NCBI RefSeq assembly: GCF_008086045.1
Contig: NZ_VSEY01000018.1
Coordinates: 1 to 64,000 of the forward strand
Source of the DNA: Nonomuraea sp. PA05
Lineage (GTDB): Bacteria; Actinomycetota; Actinomycetes; Streptosporangiales; Streptosporangiaceae
Reading direction: 5' to 3'
Length of the DNA stretch: 64,000 bases
The notes beneath the pieces are model-generated. The model was not told where the DNA came from. It saw nothing but the letters and a program-made list of their open reading frames with translations, and made no database searches. A program made the translations under genes and the position numbers. The number at the start of each line of letters is the position of its first letter. Within the stretch, counting starts at the first letter, position 1. Positions 49,492 to 58,421 of the stretch are shown in pieces.

Positions 49492-50360
49492 ACCTCGACG
49501 AGCTGACCGCGATCGACGTGCACACCCACGCCGAGGTCTCCAGGGACGGGCACACGTCCCTGAGCCCCGAGCTGTTCGGCGCGTCGGCGGAGTACTTCGG
49601 CGCGCACGAGCGCCCCACGATCGACCAGATGGCCGCCTACTACCGCGAGCGGAGGATGGCGGCGGTGGTGTTCACCGTGGACGCCGAGCACGCCACCGGC
49701 CATCCGCGCATCGCCAACGAGGAGATCGCCGAGAGCTGCGCCGCGCACGCCGACGTGCTGATCCCGTTCGCCAGCGTCGATCCGCACAAGGGCCGGGCGG
49801 GCGCCCGCGAGGCGCGCCGCCTGGTCACCGAGCACGGCGTCAAGGGCTTCAAGTTCCACCCCAGCATCCAGGGCTTCGACCCGAACGACCGGCTCGCCTA
49901 CCCGCTGTACGAGGTGATCGAGGAGCTGGGCGCGATCGCGCTGTTCCACACCGGGCAGACCGGCATCGGCGCGGGCGTGCCGGGCGGGGCAGGGGTGCGG
50001 CTGCGGCACTCCAACCCGATGCTGGTGGACGACGTCGCCGTGGACTTCCCGCACCTGAAGATCATCCTGGCCCATCCGTCGTTCCCCTGGCAGGACGAGG
50101 CCCTGGCCGTCGCCACCCACAAGCCGTCGGTCTACATCGACCTGTCCGGCTGGTCGCCGAAGTACTTCCCGCCCCAGCTCGTCCGCTACGCCAACACCCT
50201 GCTCAAGGACAAGGTGCTGTTCGGCTCCGACTACCCGGTGATCACGCCGGACCGCTGGCTCAAGGACTTCGCCGCCCTCGACATCAAGCCCGAGGTCCGC
50301 CCCAAGATCCTCAAGGACAACGCCGCCCGCCTGCTCGGACTCAAGGAGAGTGCCACATGA
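49488..50360 (+). CDS. Amidohydrolase-2 family metalloenzyme (decarboxylase/hydrolase)
   Basis: 290 residues. Metal ligands of the ACMSD/gamma-resorcylate decarboxylase branch are visible: IDVHTHAE (His12, His14), FKFHPSIQGF, LAHPSFPW and FGSDYPV (Asp248). The layout is that of amidohydrolase-2 enzymes, which either decarboxylate aromatic acids or hydrolyse C-C or C-O bonds. Positioned between an SDR and a MaoC hydratase (ATGA overlaps on both sides), it may handle a ring-derived CoA ester or acid. Confidence 0.88.
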   Translation: MNLDELTAIDVHTHAEVSRDGHTSLSPELFGASAEYFGAHERPTIDQMAAYYRERRMAAVVFTVDAEHATGHPRIANEEIAESCAAHADVLIPFASVDPHKGRAGAREARRLVTEHGVKGFKFHPSIQGFDPNDRLAYPLYEVIEELGAIALFHTGQTGIGAGVPGGAGVRLRHSNPMLVDDVAVDFPHLKIILAHPSFPWQDEALAVATHKPSVYIDLSGWSPKYFPPQLVRYANTLLKDKVLFGSDYPVITPDRWLKDFAALDIKPEVRPKILKDNAARLLGLKESAT

Positions 50361-50815
50361 CCATCACCGCGAACGGCCTGGCCGAGATCAAGGCCCTGGC
50401 CGGCCAGGACCTCGGCCACACCGGCTGGCTGGAGATCGGCCAGGAGCGGGTGAACACCTTCGCCGACGCCACCGACGACCACCAGTGGATCCACGTGGAC
50501 GCGGTTCGCGCCAAGGACGGCCCCTTCGGCGGCCCGATCGCGCACGGCTACCTCACGCTCGCCCTGGTCATCCCGCTCTTCAACGAGCTGCTGGAGATCC
50601 GGGGCGTCAAGATGGGCATCAACTACGGCCTGGACAAGGTGCGCTTCCCCGCCCCCGTCAAGGTCGGCGCCAGAATCCGGCTGGCCGGCCGGGTCGCCGA
50701 GGTCGAGGACGTCCCCGGCGACGGCGTCCAGACGCACATGGACTTCACCGTCGAGATCGACGGCGAGCCCAAGCCCGCCTGCGTCGCCCGCGCCATCTAC
50801 CGCCACTACGCCTGA
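50357..50815 (+). CDS. MaoC-like (R)-specific enoyl-CoA hydratase
   Basis: 152 residues, single hot-dog domain. FADATDDHQWIHVD carries the hydratase residues Asp41 and His46 in the spacing of the D-x4-H motif, and GPFGGPIAHGYLTLAL is the usual following helix. It would hydrate an enoyl-CoA to the (R)-3-hydroxyacyl-CoA that the first gene's SDR could oxidise. Confidence 0.9.
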   Translation: MTITANGLAEIKALAGQDLGHTGWLEIGQERVNTFADATDDHQWIHVDAVRAKDGPFGGPIAHGYLTLALVIPLFNELLEIRGVKMGINYGLDKVRFPAPVKVGARIRLAGRVAEVEDVPGDGVQTHMDFTVEIDGEPKPACVARAIYRHYA

Positions 50816-50850
50816 CTCCCCTTCCCCGCCCCCCACGAACGGGATCACGC

Positions 50851-52167
50851 ATGTCCAACCCTGCCCAGTTGCGCCGCGCCGTGGCCTCCAGCTTCCTCGG
50901 CAGCGTCATCGAGTACTACGACTTCCTCCTGTACGCCACCGCCTCCGCCCTGGTGTTCGGCAAGGTCTTCTTCTCCTCCTTGAGCCCGCTGGCCGCCACC
51001 GTCGCCAGCCTGGGCACGTTCGCCACCGGCTACCTGGCCCGGCCGCTCGGCGGCGTCATCTTCGGCCACTTCGGCGACCGGCTCGGCCGCAAGCGCATGC
51101 TGGTGCTGACCATGACGCTGATGGGCGTGGCCAGCACCCTCATCGGCGTGCTGCCGACGTACGAGCAGATCGGCAGCCTGGCCCCCATCGCGCTGGTGCT
51201 GCTGCGCGTGGCGCAGGGCATCGCGGTCGGCGGCGAGTGGGGCGGCGCGGTGCTCATGTCGGCCGAGCACGCGACGGGCCGCCGCGGCCTGTGGGCCAGC
51301 TTCACCAACGCCGGGGCGCCGTTCGGCATGCTGCTGTCCACGGCGGCGCTCAACGGGAGCGCCGCGATGATGGACGAGCAGGCGTTCCTGAGCTGGGGGT
51401 GGCGGATCCCGTTCCTGCTGAGCGTCGTGCTGCTGGCGATCGGCCTGTTCGTGCGGGCCAGGGTCGAGGAGACACCCGTCTTCGCGGCGGCGGCGAACAC
51501 GGCGTCAGGTGGGTCGCCGCGCTCGGCGCCGCTCCTGGACGTGCTGCGCAACCACCCCAGGACGTTGCTGCTCAGCATCGGGGTCGGGCTGTCGCCGTTC
51601 GTGCTGCAGGGCACCCTCACCACGTTCCTCGTCTCGTACGGGGTGCAGGCCGGGTTCGCCCGGCAGCAGGTCCTCAACGGGCTGACCCTGTCGTCGGGGC
51701 TCGCGGTCCTCGGCATCGTCGGCTGGTCCGCGCTGTCGGACCGGGTCGGCCGCCGCCCCATCGTGCTGGCCGGCGCGGTCGCCGCCGCCGCGTACGCGTT
51801 CGCGATCTTCCCGCTGGCCGGCTCCGGCAGCGTCGCGCTGCTCACGCTGGCCCTCGTGCTCGGCCAGTCGATCATCCACCCGATGACGTACGGGCCGCTC
51901 GCCGCCCTCTACACCGAACTGTTCGCCACCCGCAGCCGCTACACCGGCGCCTCGCTCGGCTACCAGATCGCCGGGCTCGGCGCGGGGCTGGGCCCGCTGC
52001 TGTTCGCCCAGATCCAGGCCTCCTCAGGAGGCGGCGGCACCGGGCTGATCTCCGCCGTCATCGCCGGGTTCTGCCTGCTGACCGTGGTCTGCACGGTGGC
52101 GCTGCGGGAGACGAGCCGTACCGACCTGGCCGCCACCGCAGCCGCCGAGCCCAGCGTCCCCCGCTAG
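50851..52167 (+). CDS. MFS transporter, metabolite:H+ symporter (MHS) family
   Basis: 438 residues with twelve predicted transmembrane helices. VIEYYDFLLYATASALVFGKVFF, ATGYLARPLGGVIFGHFGDRLGRKRMLVLTM and RVAQGIAVGGEWGGAVLM are the signature of the MHS group (ShiA, ProP, KgtP relatives), which take up organic acids with protons. It ends in an Ala/Pro tail. The likely importer of the substrate of this operon. Confidence 0.92.
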   Translation: MSNPAQLRRAVASSFLGSVIEYYDFLLYATASALVFGKVFFSSLSPLAATVASLGTFATGYLARPLGGVIFGHFGDRLGRKRMLVLTMTLMGVASTLIGVLPTYEQIGSLAPIALVLLRVAQGIAVGGEWGGAVLMSAEHATGRRGLWASFTNAGAPFGMLLSTAALNGSAAMMDEQAFLSWGWRIPFLLSVVLLAIGLFVRARVEETPVFAAAANTASGGSPRSAPLLDVLRNHPRTLLLSIGVGLSPFVLQGTLTTFLVSYGVQAGFARQQVLNGLTLSSGLAVLGIVGWSALSDRVGRRPIVLAGAVAAAAYAFAIFPLAGSGSVALLTLALVLGQSIIHPMTYGPLAALYTELFATRSRYTGASLGYQIAGLGAGLGPLLFAQIQASSGGGGTGLISAVIAGFCLLTVVCTVALRETSRTDLAATAAAEPSVPR

Positions 52168-52178
52168 GAGCAACTCTC

Positions 52179-53699
52179 ATGCGCAACGCCGGACTGGGCG
52201 GCTGGCCCGCCCGCCGCGCCCTCATGACCCCCGACCACCCGGCGTTCGTCTTCGGCGAGCGCGGCCTCACCTACGCCGGCGTGCACGAGCGCACCACCCG
52301 GCTGGCCGCCCGGCTGCGGCTCGCCGGGGTGGCGGCCGGGGACCGGGTCGCCTACCTGGGGCCCAACCATCTCGCCTTCGCCGAGACCCTGTTCGCCGCG
52401 CACGTGCTGGGGGCCGTGTTCGTCCCGCTGAACTTCCGGCTGGCGGCGCCCGAGATCGCGTACATGCTGGCCGACTCGGGGGCCACCGCGCTCGTGTACG
52501 CGCCCGAGTGCGCCGCCGTCGTCCGGGCGCTCCAGGACACGCCCGCGACCGTCGTGGCGCTCGCCGACCCGGCGCCGGGCGAGCACGCGTACGAGGACTG
52601 GCTCGCAGGGTCCAGCGGCCCGGACGGCCCGATCGACGTGCCGGTGACCCTCGACGACCCGGCCCTGATCCTCTACACCTCCGGCACCACAGGACGCCCC
52701 AAGGGCGCCGTCCTCACCCACGGCAACCTGGTCTGGAACAGCTACAACATGCTGGTCGGCGCGGACCTGCGCAGCGACGAGGTGACCCTGGTCAGCGCCC
52801 CGCTCTTCCACGTGGCCGCGCTGAACCAGACGCTGCTGCCCACGTTCCTCAAGGGCGGCCGCTCGGTCATCATGCCGTCCTGGGACGTGGACCGCTGCTA
52901 CGACCTCATCGCCGAGCACCGCGTCACCTGGATGTTCGGCGTCACCACCATGTTCGCCGCGCTCGCCCGCTCGCCCCGCTGGGCGGGCGCCGACCTGTCG
53001 TCGGTGCGCACCCTGATGGCGGGCGGCGCGCCGGTTCCGCCGGCGCTGATCCGCACCTACCAGGAGCGCGGGCTGGTGTTCTGCCAGGGGTACGGCCTCA
53101 CCGAGACCTCGCCCGGGGCCACGTTCCTGGAGCCGAGCCAGAGCCTGCGCAAGGCCGGGTCCGCCGGGGTGCCGGTCTTCTTCGCGAACGTGCGCGTCGT
53201 CCGCCCCGACCTCACCGACACCGCTCCCGGTGAGCCTGGCGAGGTCCTCATCCAGGGGCCGAACGTCACCCCTGGCTACTGGAACAACCCGGCGGCCACC
53301 CGGGCGGCCTTCGTGGAGGGCGGCTGGTTCCGCTCCGGCGACATCGCCACCCGGGACGCCGACGGGCACCTGCACATCGTGGACCGGGCCAAGGACATGT
53401 TCATCTCCGGCGGCGAGAACGTGTACCCGGCCGAGGTGGAGGGGGTGCTGGCGGAGCATCCGGGCGTGGCGGAGGCGGCGGTGGTCGGCGTGCCGGACGG
53501 GACCTGGGGCGAGGTCGGGCACGCGTTCGTCATCCCGCGCGCGGGCGCCGACCTCGGCGGTGAGGCACTGCGCGGCTTCCTGCTCGGGCGGCTGGCCAAG
53601 TACAAGATCCCCCGCTACTTCGAGATGGTGGACGAGCTGCCGCGCACCGGCTCAGGCAAGATCCGCAAGCCGGAGCTGCGCGCGCGGGCCGCCCGGTAG
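52179..53699 (+). CDS. AMP-forming acyl-CoA synthetase
   Basis: 506 residues from ATG 52179 with AGGAG at 52166-52170. The adenylate core motif YTSGTTGRPKGA (~166-177), QGYGLTETSPG, YWNNPAATRAAFVEGGWFRSGDIA and DRAKDMFISGGENVYPAEVE lead to PRTGSGKIRKPELR with the catalytic Lys. It activates an organic acid as its CoA thioester for the other enzymes of the operon, and its product is the probable PaaX-family effector. Confidence 0.93.
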   Translation: MRNAGLGGWPARRALMTPDHPAFVFGERGLTYAGVHERTTRLAARLRLAGVAAGDRVAYLGPNHLAFAETLFAAHVLGAVFVPLNFRLAAPEIAYMLADSGATALVYAPECAAVVRALQDTPATVVALADPAPGEHAYEDWLAGSSGPDGPIDVPVTLDDPALILYTSGTTGRPKGAVLTHGNLVWNSYNMLVGADLRSDEVTLVSAPLFHVAALNQTLLPTFLKGGRSVIMPSWDVDRCYDLIAEHRVTWMFGVTTMFAALARSPRWAGADLSSVRTLMAGGAPVPPALIRTYQERGLVFCQGYGLTETSPGATFLEPSQSLRKAGSAGVPVFFANVRVVRPDLTDTAPGEPGEVLIQGPNVTPGYWNNPAATRAAFVEGGWFRSGDIATRDADGHLHIVDRAKDMFISGGENVYPAEVEGVLAEHPGVAEAAVVGVPDGTWGEVGHAFVIPRAGADLGGEALRGFLLGRLAKYKIPRYFEMVDELPRTGSGKIRKPELRARAAR

Positions 53700-53713
53700 C
53701 CTCGTCCCTGCGC

Positions 53714-54790
53714 GTGCCGCCCTACGATGTGATCGTGACTGCGACTCCTCGACGCGCGCCCCGCCCCGCCGCTCGCGGCGCGGCCGCACCCAGCATCCGG
53801 GACGTCGCCGCCGCCGCGGGAGTGTCGTACCAGACCGTCTCGCGCGTGCTCAACGAGTCGCCGCGGGTGCGTCCTGAGACCCGCACGGCGGTGCTGGCGG
53901 CGATCGAGAGCCTGGGCTTCCGCCCCAGCCGCACGGCGCGCGCCCTGAGCCTCGGCCGCGCCCGCGGCATCACCGTGGTCACCTCCAACACCGTCCTGTA
54001 CGGCTACGCGGCCACGCTGCAGGGGCTGGAGGAGGCGGCCAGGGCCGAGGGCATGGCCATGGGCATCAGGGTCGTGGAGTCGGCCGAGCCCGCCGAGGTG
54101 AAGCAGACCGTCGACTACGTGGGCGACGCCAGCGCGGGCGGGGTGGTGGTGATCGCGTTCGACCCGCTCGGCGTCGCGGTGCTGGAGGCGCTGCCCGAGC
54201 ACGTCCCGGCGGTGGCAGCCGCGGAGCCCGCCGCGCCCGACCGGGGCCGCGTCGCCATCGCGCTCGACGAGCGCCGCGCCGCCGCCGACGCCACCCGGCA
54301 CCTGCTCGGCCTCGGCCACCGCACCGTGCACCACGTCGCCATCCCCTCCGAGGGCGAGGGCGCCGTGCCGGGCGGGCGGCTGGCCGGGTGGCGGGACGCG
54401 CTGCGGGAGGCGGGGGCCGCGATCCCGGAGCTGATCGGGTGCGGGTGGGACATCCGGTCGGCGTACGCGGCCGGGCAGCGGCTCGCCTCCGCGCCGGACG
54501 TCACCGCCATCCTGTGCGGCAACGACGACATCGCGCAGGGGGTGCGCAGGGCGCTGTACGACGCGGGCAAGGACGTGCCGGGGGACGTGAGCATCGTCGG
54601 CTTCGACGACATCCCTGGGTCGGCGTACTGGACGCCCGCGCTGACCACGGTGCGGATGGACTTCGCGGGGCTGGGCCGGGCGTGCTTCCACGCGGCGGTG
54701 GCGGAGCTGACGGGCGGCGCGCAGCCCGAGCCCGCGCTCACCCCGCCGGCCCTCGTGCTGCGCGAGTCCACCGCGCCCCCGCCCCGCTAA
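53714..54790 (+). CDS. LacI-family transcriptional regulator
   Basis: 358 residues from GTG 53714; GTG 53729 or 53735 are equally possible, as none has a clear Shine-Dalgarno. The DNA-binding domain IRDVAAAAGVSYQTVSRVLNESPRVRPETRTAVLAAIESLGFRPSRTARAL is unmistakable. The periplasmic-protein-like effector domain ends VSIVGFDDIPGSAYWTPALTTVRMDF. It lies directly upstream of the alpha-galactosidase/ABC operon, separated by two operator-like palindromes, and is presumably their repressor. Confidence 0.92.
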   Translation: MPPYDVIVTATPRRAPRPAARGAAAPSIRDVAAAAGVSYQTVSRVLNESPRVRPETRTAVLAAIESLGFRPSRTARALSLGRARGITVVTSNTVLYGYAATLQGLEEAARAEGMAMGIRVVESAEPAEVKQTVDYVGDASAGGVVVIAFDPLGVAVLEALPEHVPAVAAAEPAAPDRGRVAIALDERRAAADATRHLLGLGHRTVHHVAIPSEGEGAVPGGRLAGWRDALREAGAAIPELIGCGWDIRSAYAAGQRLASAPDVTAILCGNDDIAQGVRRALYDAGKDVPGDVSIVGFDDIPGSAYWTPALTTVRMDFAGLGRACFHAAVAELTGGAQPEPALTPPALVLRESTAPPPR

Positions 54791-54800
54791 CGCCCGGACG

Positions 54801-54867
54801 TCGCCGAAAGCCCCGCCGACGCGTGAACCTCGCCGAAAGCCCCGTCGGCGCACGGACCTCGCCGAAA
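54801..54867. repeat. 29-bp tandem repeat, 2.3 units
   Basis: TCGCCGAAAGCCCCG recurs at 54801 and 54830, and TCGCCGAAA again at 54859, in the gap after the LacI gene. Internal GCCGAC/GTCGGC dyads could form a hairpin, so it may serve as terminator of the regulator gene. Confidence 0.55.
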
Positions 54868-54907
54868 CAGGCGTGTAACGATCCCGCAAAGAGGTCTTCC
54901 CTCCCCG

Positions 54908-54927
54908 GCATGTGACCGCTCACACTG
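54908..54927. promoter_or_regulatory. Upstream LacI-type operator, imperfect copy
   Basis: GCATGTGACCGCTCACACTG matches 17 of 20 positions of the perfect palindrome that starts 28 bases downstream. Confidence 0.7.
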
Positions 54928-54935
54928 AGGCGCAA

Positions 54936-54955
54936 GCATGTGACCGGTCACATGC
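54936..54955. promoter_or_regulatory. Perfect 20-bp palindromic operator before the alpha-galactosidase
   Basis: GCATGTGACCGGTCACATGC is fully self-complementary, centred on CG, and ends 24 bases before the ATG of the alpha-galactosidase. With the imperfect copy 28 bases upstream it forms a pair typical of LacI-family control. Confidence 0.8.
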
Positions 54956-54979
54956 CTGGCTGAGGAAAGCGAGATCTTG

Positions 54980-57085
54980 ATGCCTGCTGACGTCGTCGAG
55001 ACCGTGCGCTGGGGGCACACCGGCCTCACCGCCGTCGTGGAGATCCACCCTGACCGCCCGGTGTCGTTGCGCGAGCTGTCGGCGGGAGCGCCGCCCGCCG
55101 ACCCGGCCCGCACGTCCCAGCCGCTGGTGGAGGTGCTGGTGCCGGGCGAGGGCCGGGCCAGGGCGTCCCAGCGGCTGTCGGACACGGCGGTGGGCTGCCG
55201 GCTGCGGTACACGGGCTCCGAGCAGTCGAGCGCGAACGGCTGGCACGAGCTGCGGATCCGGCTGCGGGACGAGGCGTCCGGCCTGGACGCCGAGGTGACC
55301 ATGCGCTCCCCCGACGGCGTGCCGGCGGTTCAGGCGCGGGTCCGGGTGACGAACTCGGGCGAGCACCCGGTGCCGCTGCTGGCCGTCACCTCGTTCGCCG
55401 CGGCCTTTCCCACCGGGCGGGTGAGCGACCTCGACCTCCTGTACGCCGACAGCGAGTGGCTCGGCGAGAGCCGCTGGGCCAGCCGTCCGCTCGCCGATCA
55501 CGTCCCCGACCTGGACCTGCGCGAGCACGGCCAGCACGGCAAGGGCACGTTCGCCCTGACCAGCCAGGGCACCTGGTCGAGCGGCCGGCACGTACCCATG
55601 GGCGGGCTGACCGACCGGAGCGCCGGCCGCACGTGGTTGTGGCAGATCGAGCACAACGGCCCGTGGCGGTGGGAGACGGGCGAGCGGCTGGACGGCGCGT
55701 ACGTCGCCCTGTCCGGCCCCACCGACCTCGACCACCAGTGGAACGAGCTGCTCGCCCCCGGCGAGTCGTTCACCACCGTGCCGGTCGCGATCGCCGTCTC
55801 CGCGAAGGGCGTGGAGGACGCCGCCGCCGCGCTGACCGCCTACCGCCGCGCCCTGGTGCGCCCCCACCCCGACCGCGTCACCCTGCCGCTCGTCTTCAAC
55901 GACTACATGAACACCCTGATGGGCGACCCCACCACGGCCAAGCTCCTCCCCCTGATCGACGCCGCGGCGGCGGCGGGCGCGCAGGTGTTCTGCGTGGACG
56001 CCGGCTGGTACGACGACGGCGGCGACTGGTGGGACAGCGTCGGCGAGTGGCTGCCGTCCCAGACCCGGTTCCCGCACGGCCTGGAGGAGGTCCTGGCCCG
56101 CATCGCGAGCCACGGCATGACGCCCGGCCTGTGGCTGGAGCCCGAGGTGATCGGCGTGCGCAGCCCGATGGCCGACAAGCTGCCGGACGCGGCGTTCCTC
56201 CAGCGCGGCGGCGTGCGCCTGGCCGAGCACGGCCGCCACCACCTCGACCTGCGCCACCCGGCGGCGGTGGCGCACCTGGACCAGGTGGTGGACCGGCTGG
56301 TCGAGGAGCTGGGCGTCGGCTACTTCAAGCTCGACTACAACATCAACCCGGGCGCGGGCACCGACGTGGACGCCACCAGCGTCGGCGGCGGCCTGCTCGC
56401 CCACAACCGGGCCCACCTGGCCTGGCTGGAGTCCGTCCTGGACCGCCACCCGCACCTGGTGCTGGAGAACTGCGGCTCGGGTGCGATGCGCATGGACTAC
56501 GCGATGCTCTCGCGCCTGCAGTTGCAGTCCACCAGCGACCAGCAGGACTTCCTGCGCTACCCGCCGATCGCGGTCGCCGCGCCGCTGTCGATGCTGCCCG
56601 AGCAGGCCGCCAACTGGGCCTACCCGCAGCCCGGCATGACGGCCGAGGAGATCGCCTTCACGATGTGCACGGGCGTCCTGGGCCGCCTCTACCTGTCGGG
56701 CGACCTGCCGAGGATGACGCCGGAGCGGCTCGCCCTGGTCGAGGAGGGCGTCCGGCTCCACAAGAGCCTGCGCGCCGACCTGCTGCGCGCCACCCCGTGC
56801 TGGCCGCTCGGCCTGCCCGGCTGGGACGACCCGTGGCTCGCCCTCGGCCTGCGTACGGACGAGGCCACGCACCTGGCGATCTGGCGCCGTCCCGGAGCGG
56901 GCGACACGACCGTGCTGCACCTCCCCCACCTGGCCGGACGCGACCTCGCCGCCGAGATCGCCTACCCGGCGGCAGCGGACGGATGGGCCTGCTCGTGGAA
57001 CCCGAGCACCGCCGAGCTGACCGTCAACGCCACCGTCCCCGCGCCCAGCGCCCGAATCCTGCACCTCCGCCCCTTCTCAAGCTAA
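54980..57085 (+). CDS. Alpha-galactosidase, glycoside hydrolase family 36
   Basis: 701 residues from ATG 54980 (TTG 54977 precedes it; GAGGA at 54962-54966). An N-terminal beta-sandwich (1-290) leads to the barrel beginning PLVFNDYMNTLMGDPT. WYDDGGDWWDSVGEW, GLWLEPEVI and YFKLDYN are family hallmarks; Asp452 in KLDYN is the expected nucleophile and Asp520 in TSDQQD the likely acid/base. No signal peptide, so it acts on alpha-galactosides already imported by the ABC system encoded behind it. The distance to the next gene is 12 bases. Confidence 0.92.
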   Translation: MPADVVETVRWGHTGLTAVVEIHPDRPVSLRELSAGAPPADPARTSQPLVEVLVPGEGRARASQRLSDTAVGCRLRYTGSEQSSANGWHELRIRLRDEASGLDAEVTMRSPDGVPAVQARVRVTNSGEHPVPLLAVTSFAAAFPTGRVSDLDLLYADSEWLGESRWASRPLADHVPDLDLREHGQHGKGTFALTSQGTWSSGRHVPMGGLTDRSAGRTWLWQIEHNGPWRWETGERLDGAYVALSGPTDLDHQWNELLAPGESFTTVPVAIAVSAKGVEDAAAALTAYRRALVRPHPDRVTLPLVFNDYMNTLMGDPTTAKLLPLIDAAAAAGAQVFCVDAGWYDDGGDWWDSVGEWLPSQTRFPHGLEEVLARIASHGMTPGLWLEPEVIGVRSPMADKLPDAAFLQRGGVRLAEHGRHHLDLRHPAAVAHLDQVVDRLVEELGVGYFKLDYNINPGAGTDVDATSVGGGLLAHNRAHLAWLESVLDRHPHLVLENCGSGAMRMDYAMLSRLQLQSTSDQQDFLRYPPIAVAAPLSMLPEQAANWAYPQPGMTAEEIAFTMCTGVLGRLYLSGDLPRMTPERLALVEEGVRLHKSLRADLLRATPCWPLGLPGWDDPWLALGLRTDEATHLAIWRRPGAGDTTVLHLPHLAGRDLAAEIAYPAAADGWACSWNPSTAELTVNATVPAPSARILHLRPFSS

Positions 57086-57097
57086 GGAAGCCGAACC

Positions 57098-58405
57098 GTG
57101 AAGCTCGCACAGCGTGTCGCCGCCGCGTCGGCCCTCGTCCTGGCCGTCACGGCCTGCAGCGACCCCTCGGCGGGGCCCGCCGCGGCCCCCGCCACCGGCG
57201 GCTCGCCCGCCGCCTGGCCGTCCCCCACCGCCCGCCTGGACGGGGTGTCGCTCACCATCTGGGCCGCCCAGAACAGCAACACCGTGCCCAAGGCCGTGAC
57301 CGACGCGTTCTCCCAGGCCACCGGCGCCAAGGTGGAGGTCGTCACCATCCCCGACCCGTACGAGCAGGGCGTGCAGACGAAGGTGGCCACCGGCGACAAG
57401 CCCGACCTGGCCTTCTGGCAGCCGACGGCGTCCATGCTCACCGCGCTCAACGCCCGCGCCAACCTGCAGCCGCTCGACGGCGCGCCCTGGATCGAGAGCA
57501 TGTCGCCCGAGCTGCGCGACATGACGGGCCTGCTCGACAAGACCCGTTACGCGGCGCTGATCACCAGCCCGGCGGTGGAGGGCGTCTACTACAACAAGCA
57601 GCACGTCAAGGAGCCGCCGAAGAGCTTCGACGAGCTGGTCGAGACGGCCCGCGCGCTCAAGGGCAAGGGCGTCACCCCGTTCTTCGAGATGGCCGGCGAC
57701 AAGTGGGCCACCCAGTGGTGGGTGCAGGTCCAGCTCGCCGACGCCGCCAAGGACGGCCTGTGGGAGCGGGTCAACACGGGCAAGGAGACGTTCGAGGACC
57801 AGACGATCCTGAACGCGATCAAGAAGTACAAGGCGCTGATCGACGAGGGGCTGTTCAACTCCGACATCAAGACCGCGACGTTCGAGGACCAGGGCGAGGC
57901 GCTGCTGTCCGGCAAGGCGGCCATGGCGGTGCAGGTGAACTCGTTCTTCGGCCAGCTCCAGGCCAAGGCCGACACGGCGGAGCTGGACGAGAAGATCGGC
58001 TTCTTCCCGATCTCGCCGTCGGGCAACGTGGGCACGTTCATCCCCGACCAGTCGAACGCGCTGGTGGCCTTCCGCACCGGGGACGCCAAGCGGGAGCAGG
58101 CCGCGCGGCAGCTGCTGGCGTACTGGATGGGGCCGGGTTACGCCGCCTTCGTGGCCGACCGCAAGACGGTGTCGCTGCGTACGGACGTGCCGACGCCGGA
58201 CGGCGTGCCGCAGGCGCTGCTGGACGTGCACGCCTCGCTCGGCCAGTCGGTCGGGTCGATGCAGGCGCTGGCCGTGGCCAACCCCGACCTGTACCTGAAC
58301 CTGGCGGACATGATCACCGGCAGCCTGACGCCCGAGCAGGTGGCGGCGGCCACCCAGAAGCAGTTCGCCCAGCTGGCCAAGGCCGCCGGCGCCACCGGTT
58401 TCTGA
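57098..58405 (+). CDS. ABC sugar importer, substrate-binding lipoprotein
   Basis: 435 residues from GTG 57098 (AAGGAAG upstream). Lipobox LAVTAC puts the lipidated Cys at residue 20. The mature part (LTIWAAQNSNTVPKAVTDAFSQATGAKVEV, GVYYNKQHVKEPPKSFDELVETARALKGKGVTPF) is a cluster B/family 1 carbohydrate-binding protein. It captures a sugar, probably an alpha-galactoside such as melibiose, raffinose or a plant oligosaccharide, outside the membrane. Confidence 0.92.
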   Translation: MKLAQRVAAASALVLAVTACSDPSAGPAAAPATGGSPAAWPSPTARLDGVSLTIWAAQNSNTVPKAVTDAFSQATGAKVEVVTIPDPYEQGVQTKVATGDKPDLAFWQPTASMLTALNARANLQPLDGAPWIESMSPELRDMTGLLDKTRYAALITSPAVEGVYYNKQHVKEPPKSFDELVETARALKGKGVTPFFEMAGDKWATQWWVQVQLADAAKDGLWERVNTGKETFEDQTILNAIKKYKALIDEGLFNSDIKTATFEDQGEALLSGKAAMAVQVNSFFGQLQAKADTAELDEKIGFFPISPSGNVGTFIPDQSNALVAFRTGDAKREQAARQLLAYWMGPGYAAFVADRKTVSLRTDVPTPDGVPQALLDVHASLGQSVGSMQALAVANPDLYLNLADMITGSLTPEQVAAATQKQFAQLAKAAGATGF

Positions 58406-58421
58406 CAGCGGGAGTCACCTC

